DNA from: Adiantum capillus-veneris
Taxonomy: Eukaryota > Streptophyta > Polypodiopsida > Polypodiales > Pteridaceae
Assembly: GCA_014529385.2 (NCBI GenBank)
Contig: CM043971.1
Span: 81,759,340 to 81,823,339 of the forward strand
Direction of reading: 5' to 3'
Length of the DNA stretch: 64,000 nt
Shown: positions 43,252 through 52,824 of the stretch, piece after piece
Layout of the letters: every line of letters begins with the position of its first letter
How positions within the stretch are numbered: position 1 is the first letter of the stretch
Made by a program: the position numbers and the translations under genes
The notes under the pieces: generated by a model
Database searches by the model: none
Seen by the model: only the letters and a program-made list of their open reading frames with translations
Told to the model about the DNA's origin: nothing

Positions 43252-43478
43252 TGTTACCATATACATGTGGTAGCGATGTGTGTGAACACACTAGGACCGC
43301 CGGGGCATTTTTTCCCTCTTTAGGAGGTTTTTTCCCCCATGCATTGTATATACGCCCATCACTCTAGGGCTATCTATCTTTCCATTGCACACTAAGTAAC
43401 ACACTCTCTATTGTGTGCCTTGAGCTTCCTTCGTCTTCTCCAAGCTGTGTGTGTTTCTCTGCAACCCTAATTCCAACA
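43252..43478 (+). repeat. Copia-4 5' LTR
   Basis: TGTTACCATATACATGTGG ... CCCTAATTCCAACA, full length. A near-palindrome (TACCA...TGGTA) marks the outer end, where integrase would bind. Confidence 0.97.
43347..43352 (+). promoter_or_regulatory. Probable TATA box in the Copia LTR
   Basis: TATATA in GCATTGTATATACGCCCATC, kept in nearly all LTRs of this family in the window. The following CACTCTAGGGCTATC is a likely transcription start region. Confidence 0.55.
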
Positions 43479-43480
43479 AT

Positions 43481-43492
43481 TGGTATCAGAGC
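43481..43492 (+). other. Copia-4 primer binding site (tRNA-iMet)
   Basis: TGGTATCAGAGC, two bases after the LTR. Bases 43493-43837 are the untranslated leader. Confidence 0.95.
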
Positions 43493-43837
43493 AGGTCACG
43501 CCCTCCCGGGCTTAGTCGCCAGCTGCTCCAGCACACGCCTGCTCACTTTCTCCGATTTCAGTGAGCTTTGGCGAGCGATCGCAAGTCGACAAAAATCTTG
43601 GGTAAGCTCAAAGAGCTTGGTCTGCTCAGAATTTTGATTTGGGCTCATTTCGGCCTCCGTTTCCACTACAGGCAGTCCACAGGCTATTTCGTCATTTTGT
43701 GCAGAATTTCTATCAGTACCATTTTCTGCATAACAGGTTCCTTATAGTCTTCTACGGTTTGTGCTATATAGCACAGGTTGTTCCCGCTCCGTTTCTCCTA
43801 TTTTCGGGCAGTTTTCACATCAGGTGCAGCATTTAAT

Positions 43838-44383
43838 ATGGCTGACAACAACAACACAGATGTGTTCAAGATGTTTGCTGCTGAGGACAGGTTGGATGGG
43901 GACAACTACCCTATGTGGGCTTATATGATGCAACATGTTCTTGTGTCAAAGGGTGTCTGGAACATTGTGCAGGGCATTGATGTACATCCTGGTTCTGAGG
44001 ATGTAGGCGATGTTGAGGATGTTGCAGGTCTTGCTGCAAGGATTGCAGCTGTCAGAATTGTTTTGCCTACGGCAGAACAAGCTCGTTGGGATGTTAAGGA
44101 TGCGCAGGCTCATGCATTGATTGCGTTGTCTGTAAAGCGCACCATTGTTCCTCACATCCGTTCTGCAAAATCTGCAAAACAGGCTTGGGATATTTTAGCA
44201 GGTCTTTATGCAAGCCGCAATGAGGCTAAAATTGCTTTGCTGCGTAAAGAGCTGGAGTCTAAGATTATGCATGTGGAAGATGATATGGACACTTTCCTTA
44301 CTAGTGTCAAGGATATCAATAAGCAGCTTATTTCTGCAGGTGAAGTCATTTCAGACAAATCCCTTTGTGCAGACTGTTCTTGA
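43838..44383 (+). CDS. Copia-4 Gag, N-terminal frame
   Basis: I chose the ATG at 43838 because all five copies share the MADNN start. The in-frame upstream ATG at 43778 lies in the leader. The product is the UBN2-type Copia Gag: DVFKMFAAEDRLDGDNYPMW, MMQHVLVSKGVWNIVQGID, an Asp/Glu/Val linker, then KRTIVPHIRSAKSAKQAWD and AGLYASRNEAKIALL. A single-base shift near 44362 (VISDKS, then LCADCS and a stop) ends the frame early. The remaining Gag follows in the next frame. Confidence 0.9.
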   Translation: MADNNNTDVFKMFAAEDRLDGDNYPMWAYMMQHVLVSKGVWNIVQGIDVHPGSEDVGDVEDVAGLAARIAAVRIVLPTAEQARWDVKDAQAHALIALSVKRTIVPHIRSAKSAKQAWDILAGLYASRNEAKIALLRKELESKIMHVEDDMDTFLTSVKDINKQLISAGEVISDKSLCADCS

Positions 44384-45380
44384 TGCCTTACCAAATTCCT
44401 ACCAGACTTTTGCTAGTACTTGGAGACTTATGACCCAAGGAAATCCTGAAGTTGTCAATTTTGATGCATTATGCACATTGCTGTTGCAAGAGTCGCTTTC
44501 TAGAAAAAACAGGACTAGGCAGCGTGCAGTTGAACAGGATTTTATTGCTTCTCCAAGAAAGGGTGGTAACAGTAATGCAGCCACTTCTTATGGTTCTGCT
44601 GCGAGTGGCAAAAATTCTGTTCCTAATGCTTCTGCTGGCAGCACTTCGTCTGGCAATTCTGGTGATAAGGGCAAAAAGAAGATGCGTTGCCATTATTGTA
44701 AAGCCAATGATCGCTTGATCAAGTCGTGTCCTAAGTTGAAGGCCAAAGAGGCTAAGAAGAAAGAGGGTGGTTCCACTGCAAATGCTGGTTTCACTACAAA
44801 TGCAGCCATTGTTGAGTCTTCTGTGAAAGGAGAGTGTAATGCTGATGTTGATGCAGAATGGGCTTTTAGCGCAGAGTGCACTTACAATCCTGTTGTCCAT
44901 GATGCATGCTTGTCAGTTGCTGTAGATTCACATTTGTGGTATTTCGATAGTGGTGCTACAAAGCACATTACCTCACATTGTGAATTGTTTACCTCTCTCG
45001 AGTCTGTCCCTCATGGGAATTCAGTCACTTGTGCCAACAACGCCTCTTATCCAGTTCAAGGAGTTGGAAAGATTGTGCTCACTGCTGCTAATGACAGTTC
45101 CTTCACACTTGTTGATGCACTTTATGTACCTGGGATCAAGAAGAATCTCTTGTCTGTATCCGCACTTGCTAGACTTGGACTTGTAGTCAAATTTGTGGAT
45201 GACAGATGTACAGCTCATGATCTCAGTTTTGGTGATGAAATTGTTGCATCTGGCCTTTTGTGCCATGGGCTGTATAAGCTCACTTTGTATGACAAGTGTC
45301 GACAAAATTTTGCAAATGCTGTTGCAGATTCAAGGGCTATTTCAGATGCAAAACTTTGGCATGCACGTTTGGTCATCTGA
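44362..45380 (+). CDS. Copia-4 Gag C-terminus, protease and gag-pre-integrase
   Basis: The frame picks up with FVQTVLDALPNSYQTFAS. A Gly/Ser/Asn-rich linker leads to the zinc knuckle CHYCKANDRLIKSC, where the usual His is Arg. The aspartic protease follows with LWYFDSGATKHITSH (catalytic Asp present), then VDALYVPGIKKNLLSVSALA and the gag-pre-integrase start. A missing base near 45370 turns HARFGHLNF into HARLVI and a stop. The protease would cut the Gag-Pol polyprotein. Confidence 0.9.
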
Positions 45381-47908
45381 ATTTTGCCAGTTTGCTGCGT
45401 TTGCAGAAATCTGATATGGTTGCTTCTTTGCCGCCTCTTGAAGCACCTATCAAACATGTTTGTGAAGGCTGTATTTTGGGTAAGATGCAACGTTCTAAGT
45501 TTCCAAAGGATGGTTCATCAGTTCGGGCCACATGTAGGTTGCAGCTTGTGCATAGTGATGTTTGTGGGCCCATGCAAACTCCGTCCATGGGCAATTACCT
45601 GTACTTCGTGACTTTCATTGATGATTACTCCAGGCATGCATGGGTATTTCCGCTTAAAGCGAAGTCCGAAGTTTTTATGTGCTTCAAACAATTTCTGGCT
45701 ATGGCTAAAAATGTCTCGAAATGTCCTATGGGCACCCTCTGTTCCGATCGAGGGGGGGAGTATATGTCTCATGAATTTAATGCATTTCTGGCTAGTTGTG
45801 GGATAAAAAACCAATGTACAGTGCCTTATACACCTCAGCAAAATGGTGTTGCTGAGAGGAAAAACAGGTCACTGAAAGAAATGGCACGATGTATGGTCAA
45901 AAGTCAAGCTTTACCGCATTCTTTTTGGCTTGAGGCCATCATGTGTGCCACTTATGTACTTAACAGGTGTCCTACGAAAGCGTTGCAGTCTATTACTCCA
46001 TATGAAGCATGGCATGGTAGAAAGCCTTCTATTGAGCACATGCGTGTTTTTGGTTGTTTGGCATATGCTTTGGTGCCACAAACATGGCGCAGAAAATTGG
46101 ATGATAAGGCTGTCAAATGTATTTTTGTTGGTTATAGTGCTGAAAGCAAAGGTTACAGGTTGTATCATCTGCAAACAAAACGTATTCTGGTTTCATGGGA
46201 TGTAGTGTTTGTGGAAGATTCTGTTCAGCCCTTGCTGTCATGTACCAGAGACAATAATGTAAGCTCACAAGACATTTATGACACTTTGTTGCCTCTTTTC
46301 AGTGGTGGAAATACGAATGCAAGTTCCAATGAGGCAAATGTACAGCCTATGGGGGTTTCTGAAAATGTTTTAGATCAGCCTATTACTGATGCAGATGTAC
46401 ATGATGTACTTGATGAGGAAAGGGCTGAAAATGAGCAGGCTAGAGGTATGCCAAAATGGCTGGTGCACACTTTGCGTGACAGTAAATTGGATGCACCTTT
46501 CTCTAGTCATACTCGTTCAGGCTCTCGCCATGCATCTTACGCATCAGATTGTTATGCTTTGGCTGTGTCTAGTTTACATGATGTTGAGGAGCCTCTGTCT
46601 TTTGATGAAGCACAGAATTCAGAAAATTGGATGGCTGCCATGCAATCAGAATATGATGCACTTATAGAAAATGACACATGGACTTTATGTGATTTGCCTC
46701 CTGGCAAAAACGCCATTGGTACGAAGTGGGTTTACAAGTTCAAACGCAAGCCGGATGGAGAGTTCAATCGCCATAAGGCTCGACTTGTTGCAAAAGGTTA
46801 TGCACTGCAAAAAGGCATAGATTATGAAGAGACTTTTGCTCCCACTTGCCGTATGACTACTGTGCATTTTCTATGTGCATTGGCAGCTCATTTTGGTTGG
46901 GATGTACATCAATCAGACATTGTTACTGCTTTCTTGAATGGTGACATATTTGAGGAAGTTTATGTAACGCAGCCTCGCGGTTTTGTCATAAAAGGACAAG
47001 AGGACAAAGTGTGCAAATGTAACAAGGCTTTGTATGGGTTGAAGCAATCTCCTCGTGCTTGGTATGAGAAAGCTGACACTCATTTGGTCAAACAAGGCTT
47101 TCGTAACAGTCCAACAGAAAGCACACTGTATGTAAAGCGTGAGGGTGATGTACTTCTCATTGTGGTTCTTTATGTTGATGATTTGCTGATCACTGGACCA
47201 AATGAGAGACATATTGCTGAATTTAAGGCTGATTTGAATGCTACTTTCAAGATGAAAGATTTGGGATTGTTGCATCATTACTTGGGTATACAGTTTAAGC
47301 AGTGTGATGGTGGTATTGCCTTGTGTCAGAAAAGTTACATAGAGACTTTGCTATGTAAGTTTGGACTTGAGGATTGCAAACCTATTGCCACTCCCATGGA
47401 AACAGGTTTGAAGTTGAATCTACATGATGCTGGGGATCCTGCTGATGTCACTCTTTACCAAAGTGCTGTTGGCTGCCTCATTTATGTATGCAACACGAGG
47501 CCAGATATTCAATTTGCAGTCTCACAGGTCAGCAGATTTATGCATAGCCCAGGTTCTAAGCATTGGCAGGCAGTCAAGAGGATTTTCCGCTACCTTAGTG
47601 GCACTTTACATCTTGGCTTGTTTTATCCCAAGGGGGGATCATTGCCGCCAGACGTACATGCTTTTTCGGACTCAGATTGGGCTGGTTGTTTTGATACGCG
47701 AGTGTCCACAAGTGGTTTTTGTTTCATGCTTGGCATTTCATGTATATCATGGTTGAACAAGAAGCAACCTACTGTGGCCACTTCGAGTTGTGAGCCTGAG
47801 TACAGGGCAGTCTTCACAGCTACGGTTGAGTGTGTATTGCTCAGACGCCTTATGGCTGACTTGGGTGTTGGACAGGACACTGCCAACACTATCTACACTG
47901 ACAGTTAG
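45296..47908 (+). CDS. Copia-4 integrase, reverse transcriptase and RNase H
   Basis: True homology starts at about 45370 (FGHLNFASLLRLQKSDMV). Integrase: HSDVCGPMQTPS, FIDDYSRHAWVFP (Asp), LCSDRGGEYMSHE (Asp) and NGVAERKNRS (Glu), so the DDE triad is complete. After KCIFVGYSAESKGY and an acidic linker comes RT: NDTWTLCDLPPGKN, KARLVAKGYALQKG, FLNGDIFEEVYVTQPRG, YGLKQSPRAWYE and catalytic LYVDDLLITG. RNase H: HAFSDSDWAGCFDTR, SSCEPEYRAV, TIYTDS. A TAG replaces the Gln codon of DSQSAL at 47906. The frame of about 850 residues is otherwise unbroken. Confidence 0.93.
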   Translation: MSTKFCKCCCRFKGYFRCKTLACTFGHLNFASLLRLQKSDMVASLPPLEAPIKHVCEGCILGKMQRSKFPKDGSSVRATCRLQLVHSDVCGPMQTPSMGNYLYFVTFIDDYSRHAWVFPLKAKSEVFMCFKQFLAMAKNVSKCPMGTLCSDRGGEYMSHEFNAFLASCGIKNQCTVPYTPQQNGVAERKNRSLKEMARCMVKSQALPHSFWLEAIMCATYVLNRCPTKALQSITPYEAWHGRKPSIEHMRVFGCLAYALVPQTWRRKLDDKAVKCIFVGYSAESKGYRLYHLQTKRILVSWDVVFVEDSVQPLLSCTRDNNVSSQDIYDTLLPLFSGGNTNASSNEANVQPMGVSENVLDQPITDADVHDVLDEERAENEQARGMPKWLVHTLRDSKLDAPFSSHTRSGSRHASYASDCYALAVSSLHDVEEPLSFDEAQNSENWMAAMQSEYDALIENDTWTLCDLPPGKNAIGTKWVYKFKRKPDGEFNRHKARLVAKGYALQKGIDYEETFAPTCRMTTVHFLCALAAHFGWDVHQSDIVTAFLNGDIFEEVYVTQPRGFVIKGQEDKVCKCNKALYGLKQSPRAWYEKADTHLVKQGFRNSPTESTLYVKREGDVLLIVVLYVDDLLITGPNERHIAEFKADLNATFKMKDLGLLHHYLGIQFKQCDGGIALCQKSYIETLLCKFGLEDCKPIATPMETGLKLNLHDAGDPADVTLYQSAVGCLIYVCNTRPDIQFAVSQVSRFMHSPGSKHWQAVKRIFRYLSGTLHLGLFYPKGGSLPPDVHAFSDSDWAGCFDTRVSTSGFCFMLGISCISWLNKKQPTVATSSCEPEYRAVFTATVECVLLRRLMADLGVGQDTANTIYTDS

Positions 47909-47914
47909 AGCGCA

Positions 47915-48127
47915 TTGGCAGTTGTGAGGAACCCAGTATTTCATGCTCGCACAAAGCACATTGAGGTGCATTACCACTATGTCAGGGAGAGGCTCTCAGC
48001 AGGAGAGATCGGCTTGGCTTATGTGCCAACACAAGACAACCTTGCAGATCTTTTCACAAAGGCATTGTCTCATGAGAAGCTTGAAGCTTTCCGCAAAGCT
48101 TTGGGCTTACTCCCCTTTGTGGACTGA
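47915..48127 (+). CDS. Copia-4 RNase H tail
   Basis: Same frame as the preceding Pol, cut off only by the TAG at 47906-47908. It encodes NPVFHARTKHIEVHYHYV, VPTQDNLADLFTKALS and the natural Pol end ALGLLPFVD. The ATG used here is internal; this is not a separate gene. Confidence 0.88.
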   Translation: MAVVRNPVFHARTKHIEVHYHYVRERLSAGEIGLAYVPTQDNLADLFTKALSHEKLEAFRKALGLLPFVD

Positions 48128-48202
48128 TCCTGTCCTCAGGGCATGGCACTTCCCTTTACTCATGTGCCATCTCTCATTCACCGCATCACTCCAGGGGGGA
48201 TT

Positions 48203-48401
48203 TGTTACCATATACATGTGGTAGTGATGTGTGTGAACACACTAGGACTGCCGGGGCATTTTTTCCCTCTTTAGGAGGTTTTTTCCCCCGTGCATTGTAT
48301 ATACGCCCATCACTCTAGGGCTATCTATCTTTCCATTGCACACTAAGCTTCCTTCGTCTTCTCCAAGATGTGTGTGTTTCTCTGCAACCCTAATTCCAAC
48401 A
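48203..48401 (+). repeat. Copia-4 3' LTR
   Basis: TGTTACCATATACATGTGG ... TAATTCCAACA. A gap of about 28 bp after GCACACTAAG removes the TAACACACTC...GTGCCTTG segment present in the 5' LTR. The target duplicate TTGGC follows. Confidence 0.96.
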
Positions 48402-49048
48402 TTGGCTACCTTAATTATGTATACTGCACGAGGCCGATATTCAGTTTGCAATCTCTCAAGTCAGCAAATTTATGCATAGCCAAGGGTCTAAGCATTAGCA
48501 GGTTGTCAAGAGAATTTTTCGTTACCTTGAGTGGAACTTCACATCTTGCTTGTTTTATCCCAAGGGGGGATCATTACCGTCGGATTTACATGCTTTTTCA
48601 GACTTAGATTGGGCTGGTTGTTTTGACACTCGAATGTCCATGAGTGGTTTTTGTTTCATGCTCAGCAGTTCATGCATATCATGGTTGAGAAAGAAGCAAC
48701 CTATTGTGGCCACTTCCAGCTGTGAGGCTAAGTATAGGGGTAGTCTTCACAGCTACGATTGAGTGTGTATGACTCAGACACCTTATGACTGATTTGGGTG
48801 TTGGGCAAGACACTGCCAAAAATATCTACACTGCTAGTCAGAGCACATTGGCAATTGTGAGGAACCCAATTTTTCATACTAGCACAAAGAACATTGAGGT
48901 GCATTACCACTATTTAAGGGAGAGGCTCTCAACATGAGAGATAAACTTGGCTTATGTGCCAACACAGGACATCCTTGCAAATCTTTTCACAAAGGCATTG
49001 TCTCGTGAGAAGTTTGAAGTTTCTTGGGCTTACTCCTCTTTGTGGACT
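48402..49048 (+). pseudogene. Copia-3 RNase H, 3' half
   Basis: This continues Copia-3 Pol from 43251: YLNYVYCTR, then FSDLDWAGCFDTRMSMSGF, SSCISWLRKKQPIVATSSC, a shift near 48738, VPTQDILANLFTKALS, and a shortened end (SSLWTD). Shifts and stops are scattered throughout. It confirms that Copia-4 lies inside Copia-3 rather than beside it. Confidence 0.9.
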
Positions 49049-49121
49049 GATCACGTCCTCAGGGCATGGCCTATACTATACGTTCCAGCTCTCGTTCACC
49101 GCATCACTCCCAGGGGGGATT

Positions 49122-49349
49122 TGTTACCATATACATGTGGTAGTGATGTGTATGAACACACTTAGGACCGTCGAGGCATTTTTTCCCTCACTAGGAGTTT
49201 TTTTCCCCGTGCATTGTATATACGCCCATCACTCTAGGGCTATCTTATCTTTCCATTGCACACAAAGTAATACACTCTCTATTGTGTGCCTTGAGCTTCC
49301 TTCGTCTTCTACAAGCTGTGTGTATTTTCTTGCAACTCTAATTCCAACA
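49122..49349 (+). repeat. Copia-3 3' LTR
   Basis: TGTTACCATATACATGTGG ... TAATTCCAACA, after the polypurine tract CCCAGGGGGGAT. Full length. Confidence 0.96.
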
Positions 49350-50200
49350 ATAAACATGTTCAAAAAGCAAGAGGCAGCTAGGAAGTGGTATTACTATTAC
49401 CGAGTATGCCAGCTCCATGCGTACAACAAGATTTTTTATTGGAGTACTCAGACGAAAGAGGAGATGAAGACATGCTGTGTGAGTTGGACAAGATAAAGCA
49501 AGGTAAATTGTTAGTTCAAGAGCTACGTCGAGAAAATCAAGGAACTAACCAGACAACTGTGTGAACCCTTCCCTGAAAAAAGAATGAGGGCTTGGTTTCT
49601 TAGTGGCTTTAAAATTTAATAGTTAAAGGAACATGAAGTCCCAGAGAAGAGATTTTAGTGATAGAGAAACATCGACTGAAGGGTTTGATTCCAATGCAAC
49701 TTCCACCTCACCGCATATTATGTTCTTGCCACCTTGTAAGAAGTGAAGCCTACCTTGATTGAAATTGTAACTGATAGACGGTGGGATATATGGCTCAGCA
49801 CAAGTATTCTAGCTATTAGGATGCAACTACAAGATGTGCACAGCTTGTGAACCTCACCAATTTTCTGATGTGATTTAGAGAGGATTGTCACTCTAGAAAA
49901 ACCATTTGTAGATCTTTTGTAAGCAGTTGACAAAGAATCTTTTATCTTTGGTCAAATTTATTTGTATATATTAGAGGCCTTACGCAAAGTAACAGAGCGT
50001 GTTCATTTGATAGTGACTTGGTTGAAAAAGCTAAAGGCAAGAAGAAAGGTTCGTGGACCAAAAAGCTAGAAGAAATGTCAGAATAAATAGCTGAGATGTC
50101 CAAAACAAAATTTTCAGTAGAGAAAGTGGAGAGCTAGTGCTCAAAGTGCAAATCTAGAGATCATAGGAGGTCATATGACTGTTCCCAATGCAGGTAACAT
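49350..50200 (+). pseudogene. G2 Gag, continuation after Copia-3
   Basis: It begins MFKKQEAARKWYYYYRVCQL. Later pieces read LPEKRMRAWFLSGF-like text near 49580 and KGLIPMQLPPH near 49680, then KGKKKGSWTKKLEEMSE and a zinc-knuckle-like CSKCKSRDHRRSYDCSQC. Frames shift often. The domain order suits Gypsy Gag. No intact protein can be made. Confidence 0.65.
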
Positions 50201-50254
50201 GAATCTTATGGGCATGTGTGGAACAATTGTGGGATAAGGATTCATCACTTCAAG

Positions 50255-50340
50255 AAGGGGGTAGTTTCCACGGTACCAAGGGGGTAGTTTCCACGGTAGA
50301 GGCAGATACCAAGGGGGTAGTTTCCACGGTAGAGGCAGAG
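50255..50340 (+). repeat. Short minisatellite in G2
   Basis: Three copies of AAGGGGGTAGTTTCCACGGT, the last two followed by AGAGGCAGA. The minus strand gives the same unit as a (W)YLPLPWKLPP repeat frame, which is an artefact. Confidence 0.9.
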
Positions 50341-50399
50341 CTGACTTTGAAAGAAGGAATTTCAATTGCTATACTTACAAAAAATATGGCCATTATGCA

Positions 50400-51043
50400 T
50401 CTCAGTTATGGATGTTGCCAAACTAGAAGGATTTGAATAGAAAATAGCTAAACCAGTGTCAATCGAGGTAGTGAACAAAAGCAAAGGTGTAGTAACTGAG
50501 GAGATTTCAAAAGAACCTAAGAAGAACCAAGCTGTAGAAACAAAGAAATGGGAGTAGCAAAGAGCCACATGGAAGGTGAAAGGCAAAGAAAAATCGGTGA
50601 TGAATGGCAAGAGCAACGAGATCTGACGACAAAGATTACGAAGAATCTGGAAAAGAAGATGCCAAAAAATCCAGAATACTTAGAGGCTAGGATTATTCAA
50701 AAACTACATTCTCAATCTTTAGGGGCTCGAGAAGAGAAGCAAATCGGGAAATTTGGTGAAGAAAGCAACAACTAGAGTGGACAAGTCTATGATAACTGCA
50801 GTTGAGAATCTGATTGAAGAGGGAAGACAAGTCAAATCAGACTTGACCAAGACTGGAGGCACTGCCGCGGTGAAGGTTCAATCAGAGAGTCTATATAGGA
50901 TCAAACAGTCTACCAGACAAAGGAAGTCAATTCAATGGAATTGTGAAGACAATTAATTGGAGGAAATATCGTTGAGCTCATATAGTAGTTCTAGTAATGA
51001 ACAAGATGAGATGTAAGTTAAGGTCTGTGAAAGGATCTAGAAG
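50400..51043 (+). other. G2 Gag-protease linker
   Basis: Lys/Glu-rich short frames (for example 50548-50775 and 50753-50956) typical of a decayed linker. No domain recognised. Confidence 0.45.
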
Positions 51044-51562
51044 TTGACAATAGAATTGGATGACATCAGACAGACATTGCTAGGAGCTACACAATTTATT
51101 TTAAAAAAAAAGAGGAAAGTGGATGTTAAAGCCAAAGCATTAGATTTGGCAACCATCAGGGATAACAAGGTTCCAGTCATTCAAGTGGACTACAAACTCA
51201 GGAAGCAATGGGAACCATTGTTAGGAGTAATCATGGATGGTAGAGTTGGAGTTCACATTCTCGAAAAACATATGAGACAAAATTTGGGGATTCAGGACCT
51301 CAAACCAACACCATTCATAGTAAGAATGGCTGACCATAGGGTATTCCAAGCCACAACATTAATTGAAAATATGCAAATTAGAGTGGATAAGGAAAAAATT
51401 AGAACGAGCCTCTTAGTCTTGGATGTACAAGGAGCGTATGGAATGCTTTGCAGACTATGGCTCAAAACTTTTGGGGTTGTATATGATTACACCAATCAAA
51501 CATTAACTATTCAAGGGTCTAGCAAGAGAATTCACATCAAAACGGACAATACAAGAAGCTAA
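51044..51562 (+). pseudogene. G2 retropepsin-like protease
   Basis: A 172-codon open frame. LLGVIMDGRVGVHILEKHM is the active-site block, with DGR where D(S/T)G or DGG is expected. PFIVRMADHRVFQATTLIEN and LLVLDVQGAYGMLCRLWLKT correspond to the central strand and the ILGxPWL block. G3 protease (57131-56571) has the same layout with different residues. The altered DG(R) suggests it is inactive. The frame is open, so loss may be fairly recent or by chance. Confidence 0.7.
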
Positions 51563-52057
51563 AAAAGGCACTAAGACTAGAGGAGCTTCGCAATAAATAT
51601 GGCACCAAGAAAATTGAGAGAATGTTGGCCTCAATGAACATCTTTCCACTTGCAGTGATAGACTTGAGTGCAGTTCTGATGGACAAGGAGCAAGTCAAAA
51701 GGCAGAGAAGGCAATATTCAAATCAATTTACTAAGTTGATCACTGGGAAAGGGATAGTTCAGCTGGATAGGTGTGCACCAAAATAGTCTGAACAAGAGAA
51801 GTTTGATTTCAGTTCAGCAGGCAGAGCTCGAACATGGACAGTTCAGATCAAGTTGTGAAAGGATAGAAATGGAGCTTGGACCTGTGGAGCGAGGTGATCC
51901 ATTTAATGAGTATGCATCATGTATTCGTACTAAGAAAGAAGAAATGTCATTGGCCAAATGAAAAGGAAGTGGTCCAAACTGGTTACTTTCGATGATTAGG
52001 AGATCAAAGAGTGGAATCTTGGCATAAATGAGCAACACTGATTTGTGAAGACAGTGC
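51563..52057 (+). other. G2 region where reverse transcriptase should be
   Basis: Only about 500 bp lie between protease and RNase H, too short for RT, and no RT motif (no YxDD, no LPxGxxxAP block) is visible. An internal deletion is the simplest reading. Confidence 0.55.
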
Positions 52058-52255
52058 TTGAAGGAGGTGATCAATAAGAATCCACTCCTTTGCCAACCAG
52101 ACTGTGATGTGATTTTTAATGTACATGTGGATGCGTCTGGAATGGAGATGGGGGCTATACTAGCCCAGCTTGATGGAAAGACAAGCTATCCATTCTACTT
52201 CACCAGTCATCGGTTCAGCTCAGCTGAACAAGGGTATTCCACTACAAGTGAATAA
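52058..52255 (+). pseudogene. G2 RNase H, N-terminal part
   Basis: ADCDVIFNVHVDASGMEMGAI-like text (true residues: PDCDVIFNVHVDASGMEMG) and YPFYFTSHRFSSAEQGYSTT form the start of a Gypsy RNase H, with the first catalytic Asp in VDASG. The frame stops exactly at the edge of the inverted block; the expected EREALAM continuation is found on the opposite strand. Confidence 0.8.
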
Positions 52256-52818
52256 GTGCACATCTGCATCCCCACTATGAGCCTCTGTGATAATGTGCAT
52301 TCTTCCTTGTATAGGCACACATCTCCAAAGTACCCCATCAAAACCTAGCCTTTATAGAGCTCCTTTAATGATGGTGAACTTCAAACTCTTTATTATTACT
52401 GCATTTTTGTTTGCATGGGACCAATCCTCTAAAAATCCTCTGAACTGAAGGAAATCCTCCAAAGTTTAGGAAATCATATGTATCCTGTCATTTTGGATCT
52501 GGTCATTCCATTGTCACATTCTGGAAAAGTTTGGCATCTATTGGTTCATCCCTCAGTGATGTGTCTGAGATGCCCTGTGTACTCCTTAAAATAAAATATG
52601 CATCGCAAATGTGTCTTTCCTAGCTTATGGAAGATTTGGAACTCAAACTCCATCAAAAGCATCATCCATCTGATCAATTTTCCTTGAATGATCATTTCCT
52701 TGATCAGAAAGAGAAGTGCCTAATGATCTATGTAAAAGAAATAGCTTGCCAACAAGTAGTGTTTGAACTTTGCTTCACTGAAATCCATTCCTAGTGCTAA
52801 TTGCTTGATATTACTCAC
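52248..52818 (-). pseudogene. Inverted block: G2 RNase H C-terminus and integrase zinc-binding start
   Basis: Read on the minus strand from 52818 to 52256 it gives NIKQLALGMDFSEAKFKHYLL, ASYFFYIDH, LIRWMMLLMEFEFQIFHKLG and KTHLRC (RNase H C-terminus), then DGVLWRCVPIQGRMHIITEA and HSGDA, the HH half of the integrase zinc domain. This is exactly what is missing between 52255 (YSTTSE) and 52825 (KSIQGLWW) on the plus strand. The ends carry short inverted repeats: GTGAATAA at 52248-52255 and TTACTCAC at 52811-52818. Confidence 0.85.
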
Positions 52819-52824
52819 AAAAAA

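Larger units (their letters stand above)
43252..48401 (+). mobile_element. Copia-4, near-intact Copia nested in Copia-3
   Basis: LTRs 43252-43478 and 48203-48401; exact 5-bp target duplication TTGGC (43247-43251 and 48402-48406). Primer site, Gag, protease, integrase, RT, RNase H and polypurine tract are all present at full length (about 5.15 kb). Only two frameshifts (near 44362 and 45370) and one stop (47906-47908) separate it from a single gag-pol frame. It is the best preserved element here and the last of the Copia-3/Copia-4 pair to insert. The 3' LTR has a deletion of about 28 bp. Confidence 0.97.
39151..49349 (+). mobile_element. Copia-3, inserted in G2 and split by Copia-4
   Basis: LTRs are 39151-39379 and 49122-49349; the primer site is intact. 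Gag and Pol run 39732-43251. Copia-4 follows, and the RNase H end of Copia-3 resumes at 48402. Flanks agaaa (39146-39150) and ataaa (49350-49354) are a decayed 5-bp target duplication. Frameshifts and stops are much more frequent than in Copia-4, as expected for the older host element. Confidence 0.94.

Noticed and set aside
43778-43837. Upstream ATG extending Copia-4 Gag by 20 residues
   Set aside because: The extension (MFPLRFSYFRAV) lies in the leader and is not kept in frame in the sister copies, while MADNN is shared by all five.
47906-47908. TAG in Copia-4 RNase H as programmed readthrough
   Set aside because: Copia-2 and Copia-5 have CAG at the same codon, so a C-to-T mutation is simpler than a recoding signal. 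The Copia-1 TAG at the same codon is probably independent, though a shared subfamily mutation cannot be excluded.
50171-50365. Minus-strand Pro/Leu/Trp repeat protein
   Set aside because: It is the translation of a three-unit minisatellite.
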